This document shows positions 10,930 to 21,026 of a stretch of DNA of 64,000 bases, one piece after another. The DNA is taken from the NCBI GenBank assembly GCA_034440615.1, contig JAOTOM010004956.1, positions 566,692 through 630,691 on the forward strand. Direction: 5' to 3'. The position numbers were made by a program, and so were the translations under genes. The notes beneath the pieces are model-generated. The model worked only from the letters and a program-made list of their open reading frames with translations, was not told where the DNA came from and did not search any database. How positions within the stretch are numbered: position 1 is the first letter of the stretch; each line of letters starts with the position of its first letter. Source of the DNA: Ashinkailepas kermadecensis (lineage: Eukaryota > Arthropoda > Thecostraca > Neolepadidae).

Positions 10930-11096
10930 CAATCCAGATGCCGCCGCAGTCACTCTCCAAGATGTCACTCTCCAAGGTTGGCCATGGACACATTTCAGGT
11001 CTTCCGGACATGTTTCTTTCGGGGAACCAAAGCTTTTCTGGCCAAGTGCGCCGCTCTCTGTGACCGCCACGCGCCTGACTGCGACAGTTGGAGGTG
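10930..11096 (+). pseudogene. PAN/Apple-domain remnant of the lectin family
   Basis: A frame ending at 11096 reads AKCAALCDRHAPDCDSW. This matches VMCAALCDRHALDCDGF of the PAN domain in the genes at 26269 and 49363, with the same three cysteines. The sequence then runs into the LINE fragment. The lectin domain is missing, so this is a broken copy. Confidence 0.7.
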
Positions 11097-11600
11097 ACCG
11101 GAGTAGACATTGGGAGAATCCAACAAATCGTGGCCCATGACGTAAACAACACACTTTCCTTCCTCTGCATACCGGGTCACGCCAACATCTCGGGTAACGA
11201 AGAAGCAGATCGGTTCGCAAAGCAAGCCCTAGTATTGAACATTTACCCCAGTATGGAATATTAGGCAGACGACTGCAAAACAATCCTACGGTGGATTTGT
11301 GCTTTAGGTTGCGCCGACACTCCTAAAACACTCCTATTACACACCTAAACACTCCTACAACGTCACATACGTCAGCATCACCAGAACACATAGACACAAT
11401 ACAACTCTATACAACACAAATCCAACCACAATCACATCAAACCAACCATAGGCACATGAAACACAACACACAAATTTCACCGACAAAAGGATGTCTTCCT
11501 CACTAGACTTAGAACTGGTTGTACTAAACTAAGAGAGCCTCAACTATAGTATGACCAATATACACCACCTCATTGCGACACCTGAACACCACCCGACAGT
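11097..11600 (+). mobile_element. LINE 3' fragment: RNase H end and C-terminal region
   Basis: Encodes LCIPGHANISGNEEADRFAK, the C-terminal RNase H motif of I/Jockey-like LINEs, and ends near 11272 with a stop. Downstream are LTRLRTGCTKLREPQ and a degraded zinc-type segment. A second copy lies inverted at 53395-53960 and shares ALVL.YPS.EY and the CACCTGAACACC end. The more complete relative is at 55006-57442. It abuts the 13-bp minisatellite at 11601. Confidence 0.8.
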
Positions 11601-13035
11601 TGGTTTCCCGGTCCCTTTTCCCGGTCCCCCTTCCCGGTCCCCTTCCCCGGTCCCCTTCCCCGGTCCCCTTCCCCGGTCCCCTTCCCCGGTCCCCTTCCCC
11701 GGTCCCCTTCCCCGGTCCCCTTCCCCGGTCCCTTTCCCCGGTCTCATTCCACATTCCACATTCCCATTCCACTGTACCCTTCCCATTCCCATTCCAATTC
11801 CCTTTCCCCAGTACCCTCCCCAGTCCCTTTCTCCCATTCCTTTGTTGGCCCCTTCACTAGACTCCGTCCCCGGTCCGCTTATATTGTCACTTGCCATGTT
11901 TTCCCTTATATATCCTAGTTCGCAGTCTTTTCTCACGCCACTTCCTCGGTCCCATTCCCCAGTCCCCCTCCCCAGTCCCCTTCCCGAACCTCTTCCCACG
12001 TGCTCTTCCCAGTCCCATCCCCGGTCTCCTTCTGCGATCCCCTTCCCCGGTCCCCTTCCCCAGTCCCCTTTCCCGGTCCCCTTCCCCGGTCCCCCTTCCC
12101 GGTCCCCGTCCCCGGTCCCCTTCCCCGGTCCCCTTCCCCGGTCCCCTTCCCCGGTCCCCTTCCCCGGTCCCCTTCCCCGGTCACACTCCCCGGTCTCATT
12201 CCACATTCCACATTCCCATTCCACTGTACTCTTCCCATTCCCATTCCCTTTCCCCAGTCCCCTCCCCAGTCCCTTTCTCCCATTCCTTTGTTGGCCTCTT
12301 CACTAGACTCCGTCCCCGGTCCGCTTATATTGTCACTTGCCATATTTTCCCTTATATATCCTAGTTCGCAGTCCTTTCTCACGCCACTTCCTCGGTCCCA
12401 TTCCCCAGTCCCCGTCCCCAGTCCCCTTCCCGAACCTCTTCCCACGTGCTCTTCCCAGTCCCATCCCCGGGCTCCTTCTGCGATCCCCTTCCCCGGTCCC
12501 CTTCCCCAGTCCCCTTTCCCTGTCCCCTTTCCCGGTCCCCTTTCCCGGTCCCCTTTCCCGGTCCCCTTCCCCGGTCCCCTTCCCCGGTCCCCTTCCCCGG
12601 TCCCCTTCCCCGGTCCCCTTCCCCGGTCCCCTTCCCCGGTCCCCTTCCCCGGTCCCCTTTCTCCAGTCACTCCGGTCTCCATCCCGGTTCAGTCCCCAGT
12701 CCCTGGTCCCTTCCCTGATCACCCTTCACAGTCCTATCCCCAGTACCTGGTCCCTTCCACACGTTCCCTACATCGATCCCATACACTAGTCCCCTGCACC
12801 AGTTCCTTACACCGGTCCCTTCACTGATCCCATTCACCGGCCTCCTGCACCTATACCCTACACCGGTCCCCCACACCGTTCCACTACACAGGTCCCCTAC
12901 ATCGGTCCCCTACACCTGTCCCCTACACCGGTCCCCTACACCGCTCCACTTACTGGTCCCCTTCATCGGTCTCCTGCACTGACTGGTCCTCTCCACCGTT
13001 TCCTGTCACCGGTCCCCTTCACCAGTTCCATTCCC
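11601..13035. repeat. 13-bp CCGGTCCCCTTCC minisatellite within a 452-bp duplication
   Basis: Perfect or near-perfect 13-bp units at about 11610-11740, 12040-12195 and 12480-12662. Between them a non-repetitive segment (GTCTCATTCCACATTCC onward, with TTATATATCCTAGTTCG) occurs twice at a spacing of 452 bp, so the whole unit was tandemly duplicated. From 12665 to 13035 the units decay to TCCCCTACACCGG forms. Stop-free frames give a [13 protein letters not shown] repeat in every phase; this is not evidence for a protein. Confidence 0.93.
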
Positions 13036-13089
13036 GGATCCGGGCTCTTTTAGGCGGATCCAGAACGCGAAACATGACTACCACGCCGT

Positions 13090-13545
13090 AGGTTTCAACG
13101 CTTTCCAGGTTTCCTCCGGGGGGTAATGATTTGTGATAATGAATTCATGAAATCGAGCGGCGTAGCTTGGCGACACATAAACCTGCCGCTGCTTTCAAGC
13201 ATGGCCGCCGAGGTGTTAATCACCAAATGCCATGCGAGTTTGTCCGGGTATTGAGCAGACTTAGGTAATTATAAGTCTGCGAGCGGAAGATCGTTCTGCT
13301 TGTGCATACCGATTGGAAAGGTACGCGAGAGTGAACGCAAATCAAACTAATGATACTTCATTGCAGGAAATTATTCCACATCATTATCGTAGGCATGCTT
13401 CGTCGCTAAATTCCCTTTGATGGTGTACAACAGTGAGCATCCAGTGACATAAAGCTGCGAGATCATAAAGTGCATTGTGGGAAATACAACTGAATCATCT
13501 TGCAGCCACTGAACCCTCTCCGGACCGACATGTACATTAGGGTGA
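13090..13545 (-). mobile_element. Repeat module R2, copy 1
   Basis: One of four copies (others 15425-15955, 18300-18955, 60565-60945). Shared landmarks: GCGACACATAAACCTGCCGC, ATTGAGCAGACTTAGGTAAT, TGCTTGTGCATACCGATTGG and GAAATACAACTGAATCATC. Minus-strand frames such as VQWLQDDSVVFPTMHFMISQ are kept in several copies, suggesting a decayed protein-coding element, but I do not recognise the family. Confidence 0.75.
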
Positions 13546-15060
13546 CCTTTTTAAAGACTTTTTCGGAATGTTTTGCTAACTCCCCTTATTCTGATACAGT
13601 TTTCTTATGCTGATTCAGAATATCAACTTCTTGTCAACTTTTTCGATTTTTTCCCCACACGGATCAATTTTTTTTAAATCTCCCGAATTCTGTATTTTTG
13701 ACATATTTTGAGCTGTGGTTACGAATAGAAACAAAACACAGCTTAAAGTAGTGAGTTGTGTTAAAGCTTGGACGATTGAGTTTCACTTGACAGTGTAACA
13801 GAGTTTCTATAAATTGCACTTTTCGCTGTCCCGTGACTGTAAATGATGTGACCCCGTAAGCCAGCCGACCGTAAATGTACCGTAAGTGTAACGCCTCACG
13901 AGCTTGAGCCGGCTGGCGGCTCGCTGCCGGCCGTGCCGCGGCAGAGACCGGACGTCGGGTCATAGTCCAATTCTCGGCCGTCGGCCGCTGCTAGTCAGCG
14001 TTTTACGGGGCCGATGGACGCTGCCACTGCGGCGTAGAATCGGGCGCCGAGAGCCGGCGGCCCCCGTCGGGGAGTCATCTCTTAGCAGCCAGGCGACGCG
14101 GTTCTGTAACGCTGCCGGCCACGCGTTCTAAATTACTAACCAATTTCGGCCTTATATTCAACGTTAGACAATATCACGGTCTTTCGTCATAGGGGAACAT
14201 TTAGTACCGAAGTTTGTGTGTATAGTTTATTCGTTCATCTGCACTGCACAATATACAGTGCAGTGAACTTGGACTTTTACAGCCGGAGAACCACAACGCG
14301 AACGCGAGGTCCTAGACTATCACGTGACCGATATAGGAACTTTCCTACAACAGCAAGATCAGTGCACTTCCGTAATCCATTGTTACCGAAAATTAACTTT
14401 CAAATGAAGCGCTTACATAGGTCAGGGTTTCTTCATAGATGGCGCTAGTGTCAGACGTCTCGTTCCACACTTTGCATTGACCGATATTGTGGTGACCATG
14501 CAATATTGACGACTATATTAATTATTGGATGGCAAACTAGATATGCTCACAATTCCTTTTAAGCATATGGGTGCGAACTAGTGGCCATCGGTGTCCAAGT
14601 GTAAACATTTGAATCGCAAACTTGCAAGTCGCAGATATTAGCAGAATACACGGTGAGCTTTCATCTTATAAATATTGTGCACAGCGGGGTATGTATTAGA
14701 TTCTAGCGGCATAGCGGGGTATGCTTGGAATGTATTAGATTCTATACTTAGAATCTAATACATTCTAAGTATTCAGATCGATGAAGTATGGTGGATCCTA
14801 CAAGCCAAAATGTACATCGTTGACATGTTCAATGAACATGTCGACGTAGGTACCTACATGTTTCGGAGGAACAAATCGGAAAAAAGCTACAGTCGTGACG
14901 TTGATCGAGCGACGTCGCTGAAGTGGAGAAACATGGCAGCACAGTCAATGTCGCAGTCAGTCGCACGCGCTTCCCAATTCGAAGCCGGCTCAACAGACGA
15001 GCAGTCTCAGCAGCGACAACATGATGATATAACCGAACGAATCTGCACCTGAGTCCGATG
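13546..15060. mobile_element. Repeat module C, copy 1
   Basis: Homologous to 60946-61912. It runs from AGGGTGACCTTTTTAAAGAC to the GTCCGATGAGTATGCCATG end, with shared segments ATGGCGCTAGTGTCAGACGT and AGCCGGCTCAACAGACGAGC. This copy carries a 556-bp insertion (13794-14349) and an extra ATTCTAAGTAT-type inverted repeat near 14730-14770. A frame QSMSQSVARASQFEAGSTDE at 14935 is open in both copies; the function is unknown. Confidence 0.75.
13794..14349. mobile_element. Solo-LTR-like insertion with 4-bp TSD
   Basis: 556 bp starting TGTAACAG and ending CCTACA (TG...CA ends), flanked by ACAG at 13790-13793 and 14350-14353. The paralogous module at 61159-61162 has a single ACAG and lacks the insert, giving an empty site. 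It contains TATAAA at 13808 and a GC-rich middle. Orientation is unknown. Size, ends and 4-bp TSD fit the LTR of a gypsy- or BEL-like element. Confidence 0.75.
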
Positions 15061-15424
15061 AGTATGCCATGCCTTATTGGCACTTACCTAAGAGAAGCAA
15101 ACTATGAAATCTGACTGCGGTTGGGGAAACACTGGACGCTACCGATACCGGTGCAAGAAAGTCATCGCGCAAAAGCTCAAAGATTGTCTGCATGATCGTA
15201 TGGCAGGTGCGCAAACCATTGCCTTTATTGGTGGCGATGGAACCAGCCAGATTGTTTGGCGGAAGGTGTGATGGATGGCACATTTTAAACCACTGATGGG
15301 GCCACCTGTGGGTCGAATTATTTGCTTGTACCACCGAGCGGAATTGCCCCATCGAGCTCTGTTTGGACTGCTGGACGGAAAAACAGTCGGGCCCAGCACG
15401 TTCTCTGAGCCAATCTGAAAATGT
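15061..15424 (-). mobile_element. Unrecognised minus-strand coding-like segment
   Basis: A minus-strand frame of 185 codons covers 15074-15631, through this stretch and into module R2. It includes PIGMHKQNDISLADLELPK and CHWVINTSAVMLGSS; the latter is also open in the copies at 18200-18409 and 60448-60744. It may be a decayed transposase exon; I cannot name it. Confidence 0.35.
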
Positions 15425-15955
15425 ATTGTGGGAAATGTCCACAAGCATGTGGTTGGCATGGCGACACATAAACCTGCCGCTGCTTCCAAGCATGACCGCC
15501 GATGTGTTAATCACCCAATGGCATGCGAGTCTGTCCGGGTATTGAGCAGACTTAGGTAATTCTAAGTCTGCGAGCGAAATATCGTTCTGCTTGTGCATAC
15601 CGATTGGAAAGGTACGCGAGAGTGAACGCAAATCAAACTAATGATACTCCACTGCAGGGAATTATTCCACATCACTATCGCAGGCATGCTTCGTCGCTAA
15701 ATTCCCTTTGATGGTGTAGAACAGTGATCATCCAGTGACATAAAGCTGCGAGATCATAAAGTGCATTGTGGGAAATACAACTGAATCATCTTGCAGCCAC
15801 TGAACCCTCGTCGGACCGGCCTCTACATCCACCTTGGCCGGTCTGGGGGAGGGGGTGGGCTCTTCAAGCTCTCCTTCACCAACGTCCGATCTATGTAAGC
15901 TAGGATAAATGGCAAAATACAGTAGAAACATCTGGTCACGGAGAGCCCGGAGCAT
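15425..15955 (-). mobile_element. Repeat module R2, copy 2
   Basis: Same landmarks as copy 1. It is followed here by module D instead of module C. Near 15840 an extra GGGGGAGGGGGTGGGC segment is present relative to the other copies. Confidence 0.75.
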
Positions 15956-16952
15956 GCCTTAGATTCCTGTTTTGACCGATAGTGAGGTCAACAGAAGTCA
16001 GATTAGGTTAATGTACGGATATCGACTTAACATCTGGATTTTGTTAAAACAAGACAGATTTTACTTTCTGTCTGATTTCTGATTCAATAATTAACATAGA
16101 TGAGTGCAATTGCATTGACGATATTATCAAGGGTCAAGATGGGGTGGGTCAGTCAGGTCCGGTCAGTTTGTTAGCTAGTTTTGGCGCATCAACTGCATAG
16201 ATTATATTGCGTCCCAGGTCGGGTCAGTCAGGCTTCAAAATCAGCTTCCAAATTATCCATGTTCAAGACACCGGTGATATGTCATTGGCAAGCCAATATA
16301 GCCTAGAGCTCATATCACATTTTATTTCTTAAGTTTCGGCTATGCAGACGTAACTAATAGTGATAGCAGGCCAACCCAGTGACATGACTTTTATATTTGG
16401 GAATAGCCTGGTAACTATGTATGTATACGTCTAAGCTCAACAGAAACATTCAAGCAAATGTGTGCATCGACCTGACCTTCAACAATCCCTAGGTCACATC
16501 AGGGCACGCGGTATGGTCAGGCGAAATGAAATAGGTTCGAAGACTGAATATCATAGCTACATCACTTTTCAAGCATTCAGAAAGTGAGCTGTCAGTTTCC
16601 TCAGAAGAAGACCCGGATGTGACGTCAGATGCATCTGAAACACGCCCCGGGCGCCGGCATCAGTCATTGAGAGGCCAATAAGGAGCAAGGTGGCCCACAG
16701 CATCTGAAGCACACACCCCGAGCACCGGCATCATTCGGCCAGATGACTTTTTGCACAATTTTCCTTCTGCGGAAGCACCCATTGGTGTGTTTGGGGCGGG
16801 CAGGCCAATTTATGTCGATTAGAGGAGATCTGGACGTGCCTGCATAATGTGACATGGATTCCACACTCATATTTGATACCTCCGGGCGCAATCCAGTGCT
16901 TGGACACTCCCAATTATGCTCGTGGAGTGGTACTGATGTGCGGGTTTCGTGC
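15956..16952. mobile_element. Repeat module D, copy 1
   Basis: Homologous to 18956-20180: CCTTAGATTCCTGTTTTGAC start, GTGAGCTGTCAGTTTCCTC, ATTAGAGGAGATCTGGACGT, and GTGCGGGTTTCGTGCC at the end. Here the last bases run straight into 13-bp minisatellite. The site ACTCATATTTGATACC at about 16866-16880 is the empty version of the SINE site in the other copy. Confidence 0.75.
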
Positions 16953-17033
16953 CGTCCCCTTCCCCGGTCCCCTTCCCCGGTCCCCTTCCCCGGTCCCCTT
17001 CCCCGGTCCCCTTCCCCGGTCCCCTTCCCGGCT
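16953..17033. repeat. 13-bp minisatellite, 6 units
   Basis: GTCCCCTTCCCCG units directly after the CGTGCC end of module D. The paralogous module D copy at 20173 has no such array. Confidence 0.95.
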
Positions 17034-17159
17034 AGGATAAATAAGTCGCAGCTTTACAGTGTTCGAGATGTGCTGACTCCATATTTACTTTGAGTCCGCA
17101 GAATAGCTCTTCAAATGCTACACATAATTGGATGCTATTTTTTCATTCGGTGGAAATGC
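17034..17159. other. Short unique spacer
   Basis: Links the minisatellite to module A. No feature recognised. Confidence 0.4.
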
Positions 17160-18299
17160 AAGATGTGCAGCTGCTCAATGGATGTCCATCCATGGTTTAA
17201 AAAAGCGTGCGCAAAACTTCTGGCTTGTAATGGTCATTCCCCTAAAAGATTCACTTCGAAAGCATGCACCTGGTGGACAAGTAGACTCGTCTGGCGTTAC
17301 ACGGGCTACCTGCTGTCCGGCAAGTCACAACCAACCATGGCCGACGGAATTTAGTGTACGGTAGGTAGCTATGTGTATTCCTCGTAACTGAATTACTACA
17401 TGTCCGGTCACAGGACACATGAAAGTGAGGCCGCTGAAGATGGCTCCAATGTGGTAAAGTACATGCTCAGATACACGCAGGGCGTTCATGGATCTAGTCG
17501 TGTGGCCGAAGCGTGGCGTACCGCACCTGTCGTCCCCTCCTTGTGTACATACATCAAGTGGTAGTCATGACGGTATTGATTGGTACAAAGCCGCACTTTA
17601 GTTCATGCACAATCTAGCTGGCTTCAAGCAGCAAATGTGCTGCTATGCCTTCTTACGACTGCCCCTTGTTGCAACTATATTTTTTAAATAATAAAAAAAC
17701 AAAGAAAAATGCGAGCGATCAACTTGACAGTACGATTGTCTGTAATAAGTCATGCTTTGCTGGCTGCGGCAGTGTAGTTTGTGCTGGAGTGGACTTCATG
17801 CTATAATTTACACGATTCCATCCTCGAGCATGGCGTATGCAGTGTTCCATTTTCCGGTCTCCTTCCTCGGTCCCCTTCCCCGGTCCCCCTTCCCGGTCCC
17901 CTTCCCCGGTCCCATTCCACATCCCACATTCCACATTTTCATTCCACTGTCCCCTTCCCGTTCCCATTCCCATTCCCCTTCCCCGGTCTCCGGTATTGAT
18001 TAGCTTGGAAACAGAGAAAAGTTGTGGATTTGGTGTAGGAGGTTTTCCTTCTAGAGTCGCAGGAGTGCTCGTCTAGGGTACCTGGAGCTCTTGTTGTCTT
18101 TGAGTCTTCGCTGCTTCTGCCGCTACAGGTTTGTCGTCTTTCTCAAACCGTGGACCTTCTTGGATCTCTTCACGCTTGCTGACTGTCGTCGTGCCTTGCT
18201 CAGCACGGCATAACGCCTATCCGCCGACGTAAAAGTAATTTCGCATACCAGAACTCGTGGACTGGCGGCGATTGCATGTGCATTGCATGGCGGCGATTG
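17160..18299. mobile_element. Repeat module A, copy 1
   Basis: About 1.1 kb, closely similar to 59415-60564. Landmarks: AAGATGTGCAGCTGCTCAAT, CCGTACACTAAATTCCGTCG on the minus strand, CTTGACAGTACGATTGTCTG and GCTCAGCACGGCATAACGCC. An internal 13-bp CCGGTCCCCTTCC array (about 17848-17995) is present in both copies, so the array was copied along with the module. No intact gene seen. Confidence 0.8.
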
Positions 18300-18955
18300 C
18301 AATGACGCCGAACACTTTGCGATGATAAATTCATGAAATCGAGCGGCGTAGCTTGGCGACACATACACGTGTCGCTGCTTTCAAGCATGGCCGCCGAGGT
18401 GCTAATCACCCAATGGCATGCGAGTTTGTTTGTTGGGGAGGTTTGGGGTTTAAGTTTGGGGGGGGTTTTTTTTTGTAAACAAGTCCCACGTCCGCCAATC
18501 TAAAGTCAATGTTCATATTCTATGTAAGCTCCCTTTTCGTGCCGAGGTATTAATCACAATTGATTTTTTGAGCAGACTTCGGTATTCTAAGTCTGCAAGC
18601 GAAAGATTGTCCTGCTTGTGCATACTGATTAGAAAGGTACGCGAGAGTCAACGCAAATCAAACTAATGATACCCTATTGCAGGGAATTATTCCACGTCAT
18701 TATCGCAGGCATGCTTCGTCGCTAAATTCCCTTTGATGGTGTAGAACAGTGAGCGTCCAGTGACATAAAGCTGCGAGATCATAAAGTGCATTGTGGGAAA
18801 TACAACTGAATCATCTTGCAGCCACTGAACCCTCGTCGGACCGGCCTGTACATCCACCGGGGGCTCTCCGTGACTAACGTCAGATATATGTAAGCTAGGA
18901 TAAATGGCAACATACCGTAGAAACATTTGGTCCTGAAGAGACAGAAGCATGCCTT
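18300..18955 (-). mobile_element. Repeat module R2, copy 3
   Basis: Follows module A as in the 60-kb copy. It holds an extra roughly 130-bp G- and T-rich segment (18425-18570) that interrupts the module relative to the others. It is followed by module D. Confidence 0.75.
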
Positions 18956-20180
18956 AGATTCCTGTTTTGACCGATAATGAGGTCAAGATAAGTCAGATTA
19001 GGTTAATATACTGACATCGACTTAATATCTGGAATTTGGTAAAACAAGACCGATTTTATTTTCTGTCTGAATTCCTATTCAATAATTCACATAGATGAGT
19101 GCAATTACATTGACGACACTATCCAGGGTCAAGATGGTGTGGGTCAGTCAGTTCCGGTCGGTTTGTTAGCTAATGTTTGGCGCATCAATCGCATGGATTA
19201 TACTGCGTCCCAGATCGGGTCAGTCAGGCTTCCGAATCAGCTTCCAAATTATCCATGTTTGAGAGAGCGGTGTTATGTCATTGGCAAGCCAATATAGCCT
19301 AGAGCTCATATCCCATTTATTTCTTAGGTTTCGGCTATGCGGACGGAACTAAGGCTGATAGCAGGCCAACCCAGAAACATAACTTATATATTGGGGTATA
19401 GCCTGGTAACTATGTATATATACGTCGCTACATCACATTTGAAGCATTCAGAAAGTGAGCTGTCAGTTTCCTCCTCCGAAGACCCGGATATGACGTCAGA
19501 TGCATCTGAAATACGCCGCGGGCGACGGCATCAGTCATTGAGATGCCAATCAGGAGCAAGGTGGCCCACAGCATCTGAAGCACACACCCAGAGCGCCCAC
19601 ATCATTCGGCAAGATGACGTTTTGCACCATTTGCCTCATGCGGAAGCACCCATTGGGGTACTTGGGGCGGGTCGGCCACTTTATGTCGATTAGAGGAGAT
19701 CTGGACGTGCCTACATAATGTGACATGGATTCCACACTCATATTACCATATTGCCGCCCAGGTAGCTCAGTTGGTTAGAGCGCTAGCCCGCACTCGTCTC
19801 CCCCGTCCTGGCAAGACAGGGTTCGAGTCGCTTTGCGCGCTCGCATTTAGCCCACGGCTGGGAGGGTCAGTTCGCAGCTGGTCCGATAAGGCCGAGGACG
19901 AGCTTCCGGGCGGTCGTGTCGGTGCATTGACGGCACGTTAAACTTCCGGTCAAAATTCTGCTGTTGAACTGGAATTAATGGATCGGGTGGTGGGCCTGGG
20001 TTCACGCAATAAGCTCTGCTTAGCAATAGGACCCTGTTTCATAAAGCCACCCCAGCAAGAACTCGGATTAAATTTATTTTATTTAAAAAAAATTGATACC
20101 TCCGGACGCAATCCAGTGCTTGGACACTCCCAATTATGTTCGTGGAGTGGCACTGATGCGCGGGTTTCGTGCCAACCAAT
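18956..20180. mobile_element. Repeat module D, copy 2
   Basis: Diverged copy of 15956-16952, interrupted by a SINE at 19745-20093. It ends at CGGGTTTCGTGCC and is followed by unrelated sequence. Confidence 0.75.
19745..20093 (+). mobile_element. tRNA-derived SINE, second type
   Basis: The tRNA-like head GCCCAGGTAGCTCAGTTGGT is an A-box region, and AGGGTTCGAGTCGC is the B box. A body with CGTTAAACTTCCGGTC follows, and the element ends in AATTTATTTTATTT and an A run. Module D copy 1 reads ACTCATATTTGATACC straight through the same point, so the insertion borders are set by an empty site. The head differs from the SINE at 10525, so two SINE families are present. Confidence 0.85.
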
Positions 20181-20276
20181 CTTTCCACCTATGTTTATGT
20201 AAGATTGGTCGGTACAAGATCTGGTGAGAGTGATTCGAGTCGCCACACATGGGAAGCGAGATGGTTCTCTGAATAG

Positions 20277-20428
20277 CGACCTGACGAGGCCGCAGATGCC
20301 GTGGCCGGGTGGTCTGCTATAAAGAGCCCCCACCAAAAAAACCCCAACCCCCCGGGGCGGGGGGGTCTTTTATCAAAGTCTCGACCTGACGAGGCCGCAG
20401 ATGCCGTGGCCGGGTGGTCTGCTATAAA
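20277..20428. repeat. 47-bp direct repeat flanking a GC palindrome
   Basis: CGACCTGACGAGGCCGCAGA...CTATAAA occurs at 20277-20323 and again at 20382-20428 without change. The 58 bp between them contains the G/C-run inverted motif CCCCCCGGGGCGGGGGG. Confidence 0.95.
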
Positions 20429-20479
20429 ACAAACTTCAAGATGGTACAGTCGGGCACCGATGTCGCCCGTCAGTATTCC

Positions 20480-20625
20480 TCAAAACCATCCGTAGCCTTA
20501 GGGACTCTCCTTTGCTCCCGGGGCTGTGCTAACCCCCAAAGGCCATATCAGGCTGCTAGGGCCCTTCCCAGTTATCGACTGCTCTTATCGTTTCAAGAAG
20601 TTTCGATAATATTTTAGCTCTGAGG
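20480..20625. repeat. Degenerate CTCAG-type tandem sequence
   Basis: Phrases such as CAGTATTCCTCA, CCCTTCCCAGTTATCGACTG and AGCTCTGAGGATGGCCCTTA are shared in style with the tract at 45720-46930. The LINE starts within it. Confidence 0.5.
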
Positions 20626-21026
20626 ATGGCCCTTAGTATTCCTCAGCTAGAGATGGTTGAGGAGCTGAGCAAGCAGTTTAAATCAGTGTTTACAGTGGAG
20701 GAGGTGACTAATCTGCCAACCGTGAACCACAGTTCAGTGACAGGTGATCAGATACACGATGTTGATTTCATTGATAGTGATATTGTTTTCAATTACATCA
20801 TAAAAATAAAGCCAACAAGGCAGCAGGACCCGATCGAATTCATGCTAGGGTATTGCGGGAAGCTGAAAAGTAAGTAGCAACTCCACTTAGTATAATATTT
20901 TGTAGATCAGTTTCGCAAAATGAAATTCCAACAGATTGGAAAAGGGCAAATGTAGTTCCTATTTTCAAGGAGAAAGGAGAAAGAGGGAAAGTTGAAAACT
21001 ATAGGCCAGTAAGCCTCACATCCCTA

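Noticed and set aside
11551..12827. Proline/serine-rich or Gly/Arg-rich (collagen-like) proteins
   Set aside because: Same 13-bp minisatellite; plus and minus frames are equally open.
19757..19840. Functional tRNA gene
   Set aside because: tRNA-like head only; it continues into a SINE body with an A-rich end and has an empty site in the paralogue.
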